This document shows positions 1 through 8,659 of a stretch of DNA of 45,671 nucleotides, in pieces. Position 1 is the stretch's first letter, and each line of letters opens with the position of its first letter. The notes beneath the pieces were generated by a model. The model worked only from the letters and a program-made list of their open reading frames with translations. It was not told the origin of the DNA and searched no databases. The DNA is from Streptomyces virginiae (lineage in GTDB: Bacteria; Actinomycetota; Actinomycetes; Streptomycetales; Streptomycetaceae), in contig NZ_JOAK01000042.1 in NCBI RefSeq assembly GCF_000720455.1, positions 1 to 45,671 on the forward strand. Direction: 5' to 3'. Made by a program: the position numbers and the translations under genes.

Positions 1-145
1 CTCCGGGCTTTCGTTCTGCTGTCTTGCGTTTCCGACTCTATCAGACTCTTTCGTGTCCGATTTCCTCGGCCGCTTTCCAGGTTTTCGCTTTCGCGTTTCT
101 CTTTCCGGCGGTTCCGACTCTATCAGCGGTTTTCCTTCTCCCTGA
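1..145 (-). promoter_or_regulatory. rRNA operon leader/promoter region (rrn runs off left edge)
   Basis: Read on the minus strand, this stretch carries two copies of the word CTGATAGAGTCGGAA (plus-strand 112-126 and 30-44) inside A/G-rich sequence that ends in CAGAACGAAAGCCCGGAG at the window edge. This layout matches what I recall of Streptomyces rRNA operons shortly upstream of 16S, where TGATAGAGTCGGAA words precede the processing region. TAGAGT in each copy fits the Streptomyces -10 consensus TAGRRT, but I see no convincing -35. The 16S gene itself is outside the window, so the call rests on recognition of the leader. Confidence 0.6.
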
Positions 146-315
146 CCACTCGCCGCTTTCCCGAATGGGCATGCGAATGAGGGGTAGAGATCGAGATCGA
201 AGCTGAAGAGGAGGATGCCCGTCCATCTGCCGTTCGCGAGATGTTCACGCGGGGCGTCCTGGCGGGAGTCACGACAGTACAGGCCCGGGGGTGCCCAAGC
301 AAATCGATTCAGGCG

Positions 316-344
316 TATGGTCTAGTCCACCGGTCTAGTCCACT
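316..344. promoter_or_regulatory. Tandem overlapping DasR-type operators (dre) upstream of crr
   Basis: Two overlapping copies of GGTCTAGTCCAC lie at 319-330 and 332-343. Aligned to the DasR consensus AGTGGTCTAGACCACT, they match at about 12/16 (316-331) and 13/16 (329-344). DasR is the GntR-family N-acetylglucosamine regulator of Streptomyces, and the PTS genes are established targets. The sites lie about 145 bp upstream of the crr start, so they probably flank or overlap its promoter. The remaining 241-487 sequence holds no gene. Confidence 0.75.
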
Positions 345-487
345 AGTCTCCGTGCCGAAGGACCCAGTCCGGATCGGGACCTACATCGGACGAACCCGCA
401 CATCTAGTGACTTATCCTTCTGAAGAGTACGCCGTTCGCAACAGGCTGTGACGGCGACACAAGAGCCCCACCCCTGGGAGGCCCCCC

Positions 488-937
488 ATGACCAGCGTGA
501 CGTCCCCACTTGCCGGGCGCGCCATCGGACTCGCGGCAGTGCCGGACCCGGTGTTCTCCGGCGCGATGGTGGGACCGGGCACCGCCATCGATCCCGTGCG
601 CGAGCCCTCGGAGGCGGTGTCCCCCGTCGACGGTGTGGTCGTCTCCCTGCACCCGCACGCGTACGTCGTCGTCGACGGCGAGGGTCACGGTGTACTCACG
701 CACCTCGGCATCGACACGGTCCAGCTCAACGGCGAGGGCTTCGAGCTGCTCGTCAACAAGGGCGACACCGTGACCCGCGGCCAGGCAGTCATCCGTTGGA
801 ACCCCGCTGCCGTCGAGGCCCTCGGCAAGTCCCCGATCTGCCCCGTCGTGGCGCTCGAGGCGACCGCCGAGTCCCTGTCCGACGTCGTCGAGTCCGGCGA
901 CGTGAAGGCTGACGAAGTCCTCTTCAGCTGGCAGTGA
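488..937 (+). CDS. crr: PTS glucose-type enzyme IIA (Crr)
   Basis: This 149-residue cytoplasmic protein is a stand-alone IIA phosphocarrier that passes phosphate from HPr to membrane IIB/IIC sugar permeases. It is the usual length for the IIA-Glc/Crr fold. The motif GVLTHLGIDTVQLNG (about residues 75-89) contains the active-site His, and VLFSW near the end is typical. The ATG is preceded by GGGAGG with 6-nt spacing. It is followed after 75 nt by ptsI on the same strand, giving the crr-ptsI operon known in Streptomyces. Expression is probably DasR-controlled through the tandem dre upstream. The family and the operon are clear from sequence. Confidence 0.96.
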   Translation: MTSVTSPLAGRAIGLAAVPDPVFSGAMVGPGTAIDPVREPSEAVSPVDGVVVSLHPHAYVVVDGEGHGVLTHLGIDTVQLNGEGFELLVNKGDTVTRGQAVIRWNPAAVEALGKSPICPVVALEATAESLSDVVESGDVKADEVLFSWQ

Positions 938-1012
938 GCCTTCCGCCCCGCACGGGCGTGACGGACATCCATCGCGGCGGCCAGGCCCGCCGCCCAATCG
1001 GAGAAGGGTGAA

Positions 1013-2683
1013 ATGGAGACAACGCTGCGAGGCGTCGGCGTGAGCCACGGGGTGGCGATCGGCGAGGTGCGGCACATGGGTACGGCGGTCCTCGAACCGC
1101 CGGCCAGGCAGATCACCGCCGATGAGGCGGCGCGCGAACAGGGGCGCGCCCGCCAGGCCGTGAGCGCCGTGGCGGCCGACCTGATCGCGCGTGGCCAGCT
1201 GGCCGGTGGCGAGGCCCAGCACGTGCTCGAGGCCCAGGCGATGATCGCCGAGGACCCCGAGCTGATGGCGGACGTGGACCGGCGGATCGCCGTCGGCAGC
1301 ACGGCCGAGCGCGGTGTGTACGACGCCTTCGCCGCCTACCGCGACCTGCTCGCGGGCGCCGGCGAGTACATGGCCGGCCGGGTGGCCGACCTGGACGACG
1401 TGCGGAACCGGATCGTGGCGCGGCTGCTCGGCGTGCCGATGCCGGGCGTGCCCGACAGCGACGAGCCGTACGTGCTGATCGCGCGGGACCTGGCCCCCGC
1501 CGACACCGCACTGCTCGACCCGGCTCTCGTCCTCGGCTTCGTGACGGAGGAGGGCGGGCCGACCAGCCACAGCGCGATCCTCGCCCGGGCGCTGGGCGTG
1601 CCGGCGATCGTGGCTCTGCCGGGTGCCGGCGAGATCGCCGAGGGGACCATGATCGCGGTGGACGGCAGCACGGGCGATCTGTTCGTCGACCCGTCCGCGG
1701 AGAAGCGGGCCGAGCTGGAGGCCGCGGCCGCCGAGCGCAAGGCGGCGCTGGCCGCCTCGTCCGGTCCCGGTGCGACCTCCGACGGTCACAGGGTGCCGCT
1801 GCTGGCCAACGTCGGCGGTCCCGCGGACGTGCCGGCGGCCGTCGAGGCCGGGGCCGAGGGTGTGGGCCTGTTCCGCACCGAGTTCCTGTTCCTGGACGAC
1901 AGCAAGAAGGCTCCGTCCGAGGACAAGCAGATCGAGTCCTACCGCAAGGTGCTCGAAGCCTTCCCCGAGGGGCGTGTCGTCGTACGGGTGCTCGACGCGG
2001 GCGCCGACAAGCCGCTGGACTTCCTGACTCCGGCGGACGAGCCGAACCCGGCGCTGGGCGTGCGGGGGCTGCGCTCGCTCCTGGACCACCCGGAGGTGCT
2101 GCGTACGCAGCTCACCGCGCTGGCGAAGGCGGCCGAGGGCCTGCCGGTCCACCTTGAGGTCATGGCCCCGATGGTGGCCGACCGCGCCGACGCGAAGGCC
2201 TTCGCCGACGCCTGCCGCGAGGCCGGTCTCCAGGCGAAGTTCGGTGCGATGGTGGAGATCCCCTCCGCCGCGCTCCGTGCGCGCTCGATCCTGCAGGAGG
2301 TCGAGTTCCTGTCGCTGGGCACCAACGACCTGGCGCAGTACGCCTTCGCCGCCGACCGTCAGGTGGGCGCCGTCTCCCGGCTCCAGGACCCGTGGCAGCC
2401 CGCGCTGCTCGACCTGATCGCCATGGCGGCCGGGGCGGCCAAGGCCGAGGGCAAGAGCTGCGGTGTCTGTGGCGAGGCCGCCTCCGACCCGCTGCTGGCC
2501 TGTGTGCTGACCGGTCTGGGTGTCACTTCCCTGTCGATGGGTGCAGCGTCGATCCCCTACGTCCGGGCGACGCTCGCCAAGCACACGCTGGCGCAGTGCG
2601 AGCGTGCCGCCGCGGCGGCGCGTGCGGCGGACAGCGCCGAGGAGGCCCGCGTGGCCGCCCAGGCGGTGCTCTCCGGCGAGTAG
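1013..2683 (+). CDS. ptsI: PTS enzyme I, phosphoenolpyruvate-protein phosphotransferase
   Basis: This 556-residue enzyme I takes phosphate from PEP and passes it to HPr, so it feeds every PTS sugar in the cell. The phospho-His motif is GGPTSHSAILARALGVPA (about residues 182-199). The PEP-binding barrel carries GVGLFRTEFLFLDD and LSLGTNDLAQY, and the conserved Cys segment GKSCGVCGEAASDP lies near the C-terminus. The length is normal for enzyme I. AGAAGGG lies 4 nt before the ATG. It is the second gene of the crr operon, and a strong hairpin (2707-2737) ends transcription just after it. Confidence 0.97.
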   Translation: METTLRGVGVSHGVAIGEVRHMGTAVLEPPARQITADEAAREQGRARQAVSAVAADLIARGQLAGGEAQHVLEAQAMIAEDPELMADVDRRIAVGSTAERGVYDAFAAYRDLLAGAGEYMAGRVADLDDVRNRIVARLLGVPMPGVPDSDEPYVLIARDLAPADTALLDPALVLGFVTEEGGPTSHSAILARALGVPAIVALPGAGEIAEGTMIAVDGSTGDLFVDPSAEKRAELEAAAAERKAALAASSGPGATSDGHRVPLLANVGGPADVPAAVEAGAEGVGLFRTEFLFLDDSKKAPSEDKQIESYRKVLEAFPEGRVVVRVLDAGADKPLDFLTPADEPNPALGVRGLRSLLDHPEVLRTQLTALAKAAEGLPVHLEVMAPMVADRADAKAFADACREAGLQAKFGAMVEIPSAALRARSILQEVEFLSLGTNDLAQYAFAADRQVGAVSRLQDPWQPALLDLIAMAAGAAKAEGKSCGVCGEAASDPLLACVLTGLGVTSLSMGAASIPYVRATLAKHTLAQCERAAAAARAADSAEEARVAAQAVLSGE

Positions 2684-2706
2684 CCGGAAGGCGTGTCGTG
2701 TGGTTC

Positions 2707-2737
2707 GTGGGGCCCCCGCCGGTGGCGGGGGCCCCAC
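2707..2737. terminator. Bidirectional terminator between ptsI and the convergent hypothetical gene
   Basis: A perfect 14-bp stem (2707-2720 with 2724-2737) closes a GGT loop. It is followed by ggcttttc on the plus strand. It lies between two convergent stop codons at 2683 and 2744, so it can serve both strands. Confidence 0.85.
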
Positions 2738-2743
2738 GGCTTT

Positions 2744-3709
2744 TCAGTGGTGCGGGCCTGGGGCGTCGACCTCGTAACCGGGGCAGTACTCGACGCCCGG
2801 TTCGGGGGCGACGAGGTCTCCGGTGTCGGCGTCGGTGCAGTACGCGTTGAAGACGGCGGCCGCCGAGAGGGCCGTGAGGCGGCCGCGGTCCAGGCGCCAG
2901 CCGTGGACCCGGTCGCGATGGCCCTCGGTGGTGCTGCGTACGACCAGTCCCCCGGGGCCGCCGAGGGCGAGGCCCGCGGCGAGGACCGTCACGAAGTCGA
3001 GGCTCTCGCGGCCCTCGATGCGCGGCGGGGTGTCCGGGTCGCCGGTGGTGTCGGCGTGGAGGACCGCGACGAGCTGCTCGTCCTCGGTGGGGACGCTGCA
3101 GACGAAGTGGTGGTGGCCTGGGCCGGCGCCGGCCACGAGGCGTTTGAGCGCGTCGGCGGCGCGATCGAAGGAGGCGTGGCCGATGTCCTCGCCGCAGTCC
3201 GCGCAGCGGCCCACCCCGGCGAGGACGGCGGTGGCGTACTCCCAGGTGGCGTGGCGGACGGCTTCGTCGACGAGGAGCGGCACGAGTTCGTCGATGGGCT
3301 GGCCGGTGTAGGGCAGGACGGTCCCGCTGCCGGCGAGCTCGGCGGTGAAGCGGGTGCGGGTCTCGGAGGTGTCCGGGTCCAGCCCGTGTTCCCCGCAGTA
3401 CTCGGCGTACTCGTCGGGGTCGAAGAGCGCCACGGTGGTGTGGATGCCCCGGGCCGCGAAGGACCGGAGCAGGCCGTCGACGTGGTGGAGGTAGTCGGCG
3501 TAGTCGGATGGGCGGTCGAAGCCGAAGGTGCGGTAGCCGCACATGGCCGCGAAGTCCCCGGCGTCGGCCAGGAGGCCGACGGTTCCGGGGACCTCGCGGC
3601 GCAGCGCGCGGCGCCGGTGGGCGCTGCGGGTGCCGCGGGTAGTGCGGGTACTGCGGTGACCGGGATTGCTGCGGGTCCGGTGGGTACCGGTGTCGTTGTC
3701 GTGTGGCAT
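2744..3709 (-). CDS. Conserved hypothetical protein with a possible zinc knuckle
   Basis: This 321-residue protein matches no family I can name. The first ~38 residues are Arg/Thr-rich and probably disordered. The rest is mixed and soluble, with no signal peptide or membrane helix. A CADCGEDIGH segment (about residue 168) and two C-terminal Cys (YCTDADTGD, EYCPGYEV) could bind a metal. AGGGGGAG lies about 7 nt before the ATG, which supports this start over the downstream Met. It lies 64 nt downstream of the acetoacetyl-CoA synthetase gene on the same strand, so the two may be cotranscribed. Function is unknown. Confidence 0.75.
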   Translation of the reverse strand: MPHDNDTGTHRTRSNPGHRSTRTTRGTRSAHRRRALRREVPGTVGLLADAGDFAAMCGYRTFGFDRPSDYADYLHHVDGLLRSFAARGIHTTVALFDPDEYAEYCGEHGLDPDTSETRTRFTAELAGSGTVLPYTGQPIDELVPLLVDEAVRHATWEYATAVLAGVGRCADCGEDIGHASFDRAADALKRLVAGAGPGHHHFVCSVPTEDEQLVAVLHADTTGDPDTPPRIEGRESLDFVTVLAAGLALGGPGGLVVRSTTEGHRDRVHGWRLDRGRLTALSAAAVFNAYCTDADTGDLVAPEPGVEYCPGYEVDAPGPHH

Positions 3710-3773
3710 GGCTGGCTCCCCCTGAGTGCGAACACTTGCTCACTCAGCGTAACCATGACCACTGACAGTGACC

Positions 3774-5756
3774 TCAGTCTCGGGTGCGGGTGCGGGCCAG
3801 CTCCTCGTAGAAGCCGAGGAGGTCGATGTTGTCGACGGAACCCGGGTTGACCGCCTTGGCCAGCGGTGTGCCCTGGAGGAGCCGCTTGACGGGGACCTCG
3901 ATGCGCTTGCCGGTGAGGGTGTGCGGGATGCCCGGTACCTCGATGACCTCGTCGGGGACGTGGCGCGGGGAGAGTTCCTCGCGGATCGTCGCCTTGATCC
4001 GGGCGCGCAGGTCGTCGTCCAGGGCGGCGCCGGGGGCGAGGTGGACGAAGAGCGGCATCCAGTAGCCGCCGTTGGGCTCCTCCAGGCCGATGACCAGGGA
4101 CTCCTTGATCTCGGGGAGTCGTTCGACGGCCTCGTAGATGTCGGCGGAGCCCATCCGGACGCCCTGGCGGTTGAGCGTGGAGTCGGAGCGTCCGTGGATG
4201 ATCACCGATCCGTGGTCGGTGATCGTGATCCAGTCCCCGTGGCGCCAGACGCCGGGGAACATCTCGAAGTAGCTGTCGCGGTAGCGGCTGCCGTCGGGGT
4301 CGTTCCAGAAGTGGATCGGCATGGACGGCATGGGGTTGGTGACGACGAGTTCGCCCACCTCGCCGGTGACCGGCTTGCCCGAGGGGTCCCAGGACTGGAG
4401 GTCCGTGCCGAGGCAGGCCGCCTGCAGCTCGCCGATGTGCACGGGGAGGGTGGGGACGGCGCCCGCGAAGCAGCTGCAGACGTCGGTGCCGCCGCTGACG
4501 GAAGCGATCCAGAGGTCTTCGGCGACCTCGTCGTGGAGCCAGCGGAAGCCGTCGGGCGGCAGCGGGGAACCGGTGGTGGCCACGCACTTCACGGCGGAGA
4601 GGTCGAAGTCGCGGGACGGGTGGACCTCGGCCTTGCGGCAGGCCATGACGTAGGCGGCGGAGGTGCCGTAGAGGGTGGCGCGGGTGCGTTCGGCGATGCG
4701 CCACTGGGCGCCCGTGTCCGGGTGGCCGGGGCTGCCGTCGTAGAGGACGACGGTGGTGCCGGTGAGGAGTCCGGAGACGAGGAAGTTCCACATCATCCAG
4801 CCGGTGGAGGTGTACCAGAAGAACCGGTCCTCCGGGCCGAGGTCGCAGTGCAGGCCGAGCTGCTTGAGGTGTTCGAGGAGGATGCCGCCCTGGGACTGGA
4901 CGATGGCCTTGGGCAGGCCGGTCGTACCGGAGGAGTAGAGCACCCAGAGGGGGTGGTCGAACGGCACCGGCTCGAAGACGGGCTCGGTGTCGGCGGCGGT
5001 GAGCGCGGACCACTCGAGGGCGCCCTCGGGCGCGGGCGTGCCGAGGAGCGGGATGTGGACGACGGCGCGCAGGGTGGGCAGCTCCGCGCGGAGTTCGGCG
5101 ACGGCCTCGCGGCGATCGTGTTCCTTGCCGCCGTAGCGGTAGCCGTCCACGGTGAACAGGACGACGGGCTCGACCTGCTGGAAGCGGTCGAGGACGCTGC
5201 GGGCGCCGAAGTCGGGGGCGCAGGAGGTCCACACGCCGCCGACCGCGGCGGTGGCGAGGAGGGCCATGGCAGCCTCGGGGATGTTGGGGAGGTAGCCGCT
5301 GACGCGGTCGCCGGGGCGTACGCCGAGGGCGCGCAGCTCGGCGGCGAGGGAGCCGACCCGGCGGCGGAGTTCGGCCCAGGTGACGGGGACGGGTTCGTGG
5401 GTCTCGTCGACGTACAGCAGGGCGGGGTCGTCGGCGCGGGCCGGATCCTCGGCGGCGCGCAGCGCGTGCTCGGCGTAGTTGAGGGTGGCTCCGGTGAACC
5501 ACTGCGCGCCGGGCATGGACCGGTCGGCGAGGACGGACTCGTACGGGGTGGTGAAGCGGACGTCGAACCATTCGGCGACGGCCTGCCAGAAGGTGTCGAG
5601 CTCGTCGACGGACCAGCGGTGCAGGGCGGGGTAGCCGCCTTCCGCCGGGGCTCCGAAGCGCGTTGCGGCCCAGGCCTGGAAGGCGGTGATCCGGGCCGCG
5701 GAGATCCGGTCGGGGCCCGGCGCCCAGAGGGGTTCCGGCTGGGTGGCTGAGGTCAT
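3774..5756 (-). CDS. aacS: Acetoacetyl-CoA synthetase (acetoacetate-CoA ligase)
   Basis: This 660-residue ANL-superfamily ligase activates acetoacetate with ATP and CoA, feeding ketone bodies or polymer-derived C4 units into acyl-CoA metabolism. The AMP-binding loop is YSSGTTGLPKAIV (about residue 281). YTSTGWMMWN follows, and TLNRQGVRMGSADIYEAVE marks the hinge region. The C-terminal HTLTGKRIEVPVKR carries the catalytic Lys. The length and the N-terminal W-P-rich domain fit the acetoacetate subfamily rather than acetyl-CoA synthetase. The ATG at 5756 follows GGGAG with 7-nt spacing. The open frame extends further upstream but without coding character. It is divergent from the GH31 gene. Confidence 0.93.
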   Translation of the reverse strand: MTSATQPEPLWAPGPDRISAARITAFQAWAATRFGAPAEGGYPALHRWSVDELDTFWQAVAEWFDVRFTTPYESVLADRSMPGAQWFTGATLNYAEHALRAAEDPARADDPALLYVDETHEPVPVTWAELRRRVGSLAAELRALGVRPGDRVSGYLPNIPEAAMALLATAAVGGVWTSCAPDFGARSVLDRFQQVEPVVLFTVDGYRYGGKEHDRREAVAELRAELPTLRAVVHIPLLGTPAPEGALEWSALTAADTEPVFEPVPFDHPLWVLYSSGTTGLPKAIVQSQGGILLEHLKQLGLHCDLGPEDRFFWYTSTGWMMWNFLVSGLLTGTTVVLYDGSPGHPDTGAQWRIAERTRATLYGTSAAYVMACRKAEVHPSRDFDLSAVKCVATTGSPLPPDGFRWLHDEVAEDLWIASVSGGTDVCSCFAGAVPTLPVHIGELQAACLGTDLQSWDPSGKPVTGEVGELVVTNPMPSMPIHFWNDPDGSRYRDSYFEMFPGVWRHGDWITITDHGSVIIHGRSDSTLNRQGVRMGSADIYEAVERLPEIKESLVIGLEEPNGGYWMPLFVHLAPGAALDDDLRARIKATIREELSPRHVPDEVIEVPGIPHTLTGKRIEVPVKRLLQGTPLAKAVNPGSVDNIDLLGFYEELARTRTRD

Positions 5757-5998
5757 GGGTCGGCTCCCGGTCAAGTCTGCGGCTCGCGCTTCGTGTGCGT
5801 ACGGTGCCATCGCGCGGGGGGTGCGCGCGCGGCGGCTCACAGGGACGATGCCATGTGATCGACGGCTGCACCAGGGCGGACCTGGCCTGTCGGGTGGCCG
5901 GCCGGGGGATGCCGCCGGTGGCCGCCGGGTCGCGCCGGCGGGTGAACGGCAGTTGAACGCCGTCCCCTCGGCCGGGGGCCGGTGGCAGGGTGATCGGC
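5757..5998. promoter_or_regulatory. Divergent intergenic region aacS / GH31
   Basis: This 242-bp region must hold the promoters of two divergent genes. TGAACG is directly repeated at 5943-5948 and 5954-5959, one helical turn apart, about 40-55 nt before the GH31 start. That spacing suits a regulator site, but no known operator is recognisable. Confidence 0.4.
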
Positions 5999-8578
5999 AT
6001 GGACGGTCGTGATCTGGTGCGTGCGGTGATGGACATCGGTACGGAGCGCGGTCGGCGCGCCTGGCTCTCGGCGTGGCGCCGGCGGCGCGCGGACGCGGTG
6101 GGGCTCCCGCGCCGGGGCGCGGAGCGGGCGCGGGTGCCGGGGCTGCTGACCGGTACGGAGCCCCGGCCGGGCGGTGGGGTGCTGCGGTTCGCCCGCTCGG
6201 AACTGGTGGTGCGGGTGATGGCGGGCGGGGTGGTGTTCTGGGCCTGGGACGGGGCCGGGGCGACGCCGTCGTACGCGGTGGTGGGGAGCGGGCCCGAACC
6301 GGACCTGCGGGCCGTGCTGGAGCCGGACACCGGGGGCGGCTGGCGGGTGGTGTCGGAGCGGGTGACGGTGGCGGTGTCCCGGCACGGGGCGGTGGAGGTG
6401 CGCACCCCGGGCGGGACGGTGCTGCGGCGTGAGTCGCCGCCGCGGTGGTGGGAGCCGGTCGCCCTCGCCGGGGAGGCCGCGGAGGGGGCCGGTCGCGCCG
6501 GGACGCGTCGCGCGGGGGAAGCGGCGCACCCCGGCGGACCATGGACCGCTCCCGGCGAGGACGGTGCCGGTAGCGGCGCAGCGGGGAGCGCTTCCCGTGG
6601 GCCGGGGGCGGCCGTCGCAGAGGGAGGGGCGGGGGCGGTCTCCGGTGCGGTCGGGGCTCGTGACGGCGGGCCCGGGGTGGCCTCGGGTGGGGGCGCCGGC
6701 GGGGCTCGGTGGGTGGTGCGCAGTGAGGTGCCGGCGGACGCGCGGTTCTTCGGGCTCGGTGGGCGGGCCGCGGGGCCGAGGCTGCGCGACGGGGTGTACC
6801 GGTTGTGGAACACGGATCCGAAGGGGGGCTTCGGGCCCGGCGTCGATCCGCTGTACCTCACCATGCCGGTGCAGATGGTGGTGGCGGACGCGGGGACGCA
6901 CCTGGTGTTCCACGACAACTGCTGGGACGGCCGGGTGGTGCTGCGCGAGGGCGAGGAGGGCGTGGGGTCGGGGCCGGACCGTCCGGGGACGAGCGAACTG
7001 CGCATGGAGGGCGGGCCGCTGCGGTGCTGGTTGCTGGTGGGGACGCCGGCCCGGGTGCTCCAGGGCTGGTCGGGGCTGACGGGCTCGGCCGCGGTGCCGC
7101 CGCAGTGGGCGCTGGGGTACCAGCACGCGCGGTGGGGGTTCGGGAGCGCGGCCGAGGTGCGTCGGGTGGTCGCCGGGTACGCGTCGCGCGGGCTCGCGCT
7201 GTCGGCCGTACACCTGGACATCGACCACTACGACGGGCACCGGGTGTTCACGGTGGACGAGGAGCGGTTCCCGGATCTGCCGGGTCTGGCGCGGGAGCTG
7301 CGGGAGAAGGGGGTGCGGCTCGTCTCGATCGTGGATCCGGCGGTCAAGGCGGGTGACGCGCTGCACGCGGCCGGGCTGACGGTGGGGTCGGGGGGCGCGT
7401 TCGTACGGGACGCGCGCGGCCAGGAGGTGCGGGGGGAGGTCTGGCCGGGCGAGTGCGCCTATCCGGACTTCACGGATCCGGTGGTGCGGGAGTGGTGGGG
7501 CGGGCTGTACGAGGAGCGGCTCGCGCAGGGTTTCTCCGGCTTCTGGCACGACATGAACGAGCCGGTGTCCTTCGCGGCGTTCGGGGACTCCACGCTGCCG
7601 CGGTCGGCGCGGCACGCGATGGACGGGGCGGGCGGTGACCATCGCGAGGGGCACAACGTGTACGCGCTGGGGATGGCGCGGGCGGGGTGGGAGGGCCTCG
7701 TGCGGCTGCGGCCCGCGGAGCGGCCGTTCCTGTTCTCCAGGTCGGGCTGGGCGGGGATGCAGCGGTACGGGGGCACCTGGTCGGGTGATGTGGAGACCAG
7801 CTGGGAGGGGTTGCGGGCCTCGCTGGCGCTGGTGCTGGGGCTGGGCCTGTGCGGGGTGCCGTACTCGGGGCCGGACGTGGGCGGGTTCGGCGGCTCGCCG
7901 ACACCGGAGTTGTACGTGCGGTGGCTGCAACTCGGTTCCTATCTGCCGCTGTTCCGCACGCACTCGGCGATCTGGGCCGGGCGGCGGGAGCCGTGGGAGT
8001 TCGGGCCGGAGGTCGAGGAGCAGGCCCGGGCGGCGATGGCGGAACGGGAGCGGCTGCGGCCGTACTTCGTGACGCTGGCGCACATGGCGCGGCGGACGGG
8101 CGCTCCGTACGTGCGGCCGGTGTGGTGGGGGGCGCCGGAGGACCGGCGGCTGCGCGACTGCGAGGACTCGTTCCTGCTGGGTGACGCGCTGCTGGTCGCG
8201 CCGGTGCTGGAGTGCGGGGCGGACCGGCGGGCGGTACGGCTGCCTCGCGGCCGGTGGTACGACACCGCGACCGGGGCGGCGCACGAGGGGCCGGGCCAGA
8301 TCCTGCTGGACGCCCCGCAGGGCCGGATCCCGGTGCTGGCGCGGGCGGGTGCGGTCCTGCCGGTGCGGTCCGGGTCGGCGTCGGAGGGCGGGGTGGAGCT
8401 GGAGGTCTGGGCGCCGGCGCGGGGCCGTACGGGCGGCGGGGTGGTGGTCCGGGACCCGGGGCCGGGCTTCGGGGCGGGCGTCGTCGAGCGGTACACCTCG
8501 CGGTGGGCCGGGGAGACGGTGGTGGTGGAGGACGAGTCGGGGACACCGGTGGAGGGGGTGGTGGTGCGGGGGCTGTAG
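5999..8578 (+). CDS. Glycoside hydrolase family 31 (alpha-glucosidase/xylosidase type)
   Basis: This 859-residue protein has the GH31 layout: an N-terminal beta-sandwich, a (beta/alpha)8 barrel and a C-terminal beta domain. The nucleophile motif is FWHDMNEPV (about residue 517), and the likely acid/base Asp lies in GTWSGDVETSWEGL. HLDIDHYDGHRVFTVDEERFP is the usual sugar-binding segment. No signal peptide is seen, so it probably acts in the cytoplasm on imported alpha-linked oligosaccharides. The ATG at 5999 is preferred over a GTG at 5990 because AGGG lies at suitable distance and family members begin MDGRDLV. Residues about 155-235 form a Gly/Ala-rich insertion within the sandwich. Substrate cannot be told from sequence. 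Confidence 0.92.
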   Translation: MDGRDLVRAVMDIGTERGRRAWLSAWRRRRADAVGLPRRGAERARVPGLLTGTEPRPGGGVLRFARSELVVRVMAGGVVFWAWDGAGATPSYAVVGSGPEPDLRAVLEPDTGGGWRVVSERVTVAVSRHGAVEVRTPGGTVLRRESPPRWWEPVALAGEAAEGAGRAGTRRAGEAAHPGGPWTAPGEDGAGSGAAGSASRGPGAAVAEGGAGAVSGAVGARDGGPGVASGGGAGGARWVVRSEVPADARFFGLGGRAAGPRLRDGVYRLWNTDPKGGFGPGVDPLYLTMPVQMVVADAGTHLVFHDNCWDGRVVLREGEEGVGSGPDRPGTSELRMEGGPLRCWLLVGTPARVLQGWSGLTGSAAVPPQWALGYQHARWGFGSAAEVRRVVAGYASRGLALSAVHLDIDHYDGHRVFTVDEERFPDLPGLARELREKGVRLVSIVDPAVKAGDALHAAGLTVGSGGAFVRDARGQEVRGEVWPGECAYPDFTDPVVREWWGGLYEERLAQGFSGFWHDMNEPVSFAAFGDSTLPRSARHAMDGAGGDHREGHNVYALGMARAGWEGLVRLRPAERPFLFSRSGWAGMQRYGGTWSGDVETSWEGLRASLALVLGLGLCGVPYSGPDVGGFGGSPTPELYVRWLQLGSYLPLFRTHSAIWAGRREPWEFGPEVEEQARAAMAERERLRPYFVTLAHMARRTGAPYVRPVWWGAPEDRRLRDCEDSFLLGDALLVAPVLECGADRRAVRLPRGRWYDTATGAAHEGPGQILLDAPQGRIPVLARAGAVLPVRSGSASEGGVELEVWAPARGRTGGGVVVRDPGPGFGAGVVERYTSRWAGETVVVEDESGTPVEGVVVRGL

Positions 8579-8621
8579 CCGGACGGTGCGGACGGGCGCG
8601 GCTTCAGGAACCGGCTCGGCC

Positions 8622-8655
8622 CGGGACCCCGCGCCTCGAAGGCCGGCGGGGCCGG
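8622..8655. repeat. Dispersed GC-rich intergenic repeat, copy 1
   Basis: This 34-nt stretch matches 23178-23211 at 28 of 34 positions, around the core GCGCCTCxAAxGCCGGCG. Both copies are outside genes. I recall similar sequence in many Streptomyces intergenic regions. It lies between two convergent stop codons. Confidence 0.55.
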
Positions 8656-8659
8656 AGGG

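Noticed and set aside
404..2737. Long minus-strand open frame across crr-ptsI
   Set aside because: It is the reverse-frame shadow of ptsI with an Arg/Gly/His-rich composition and no recognisable motifs.
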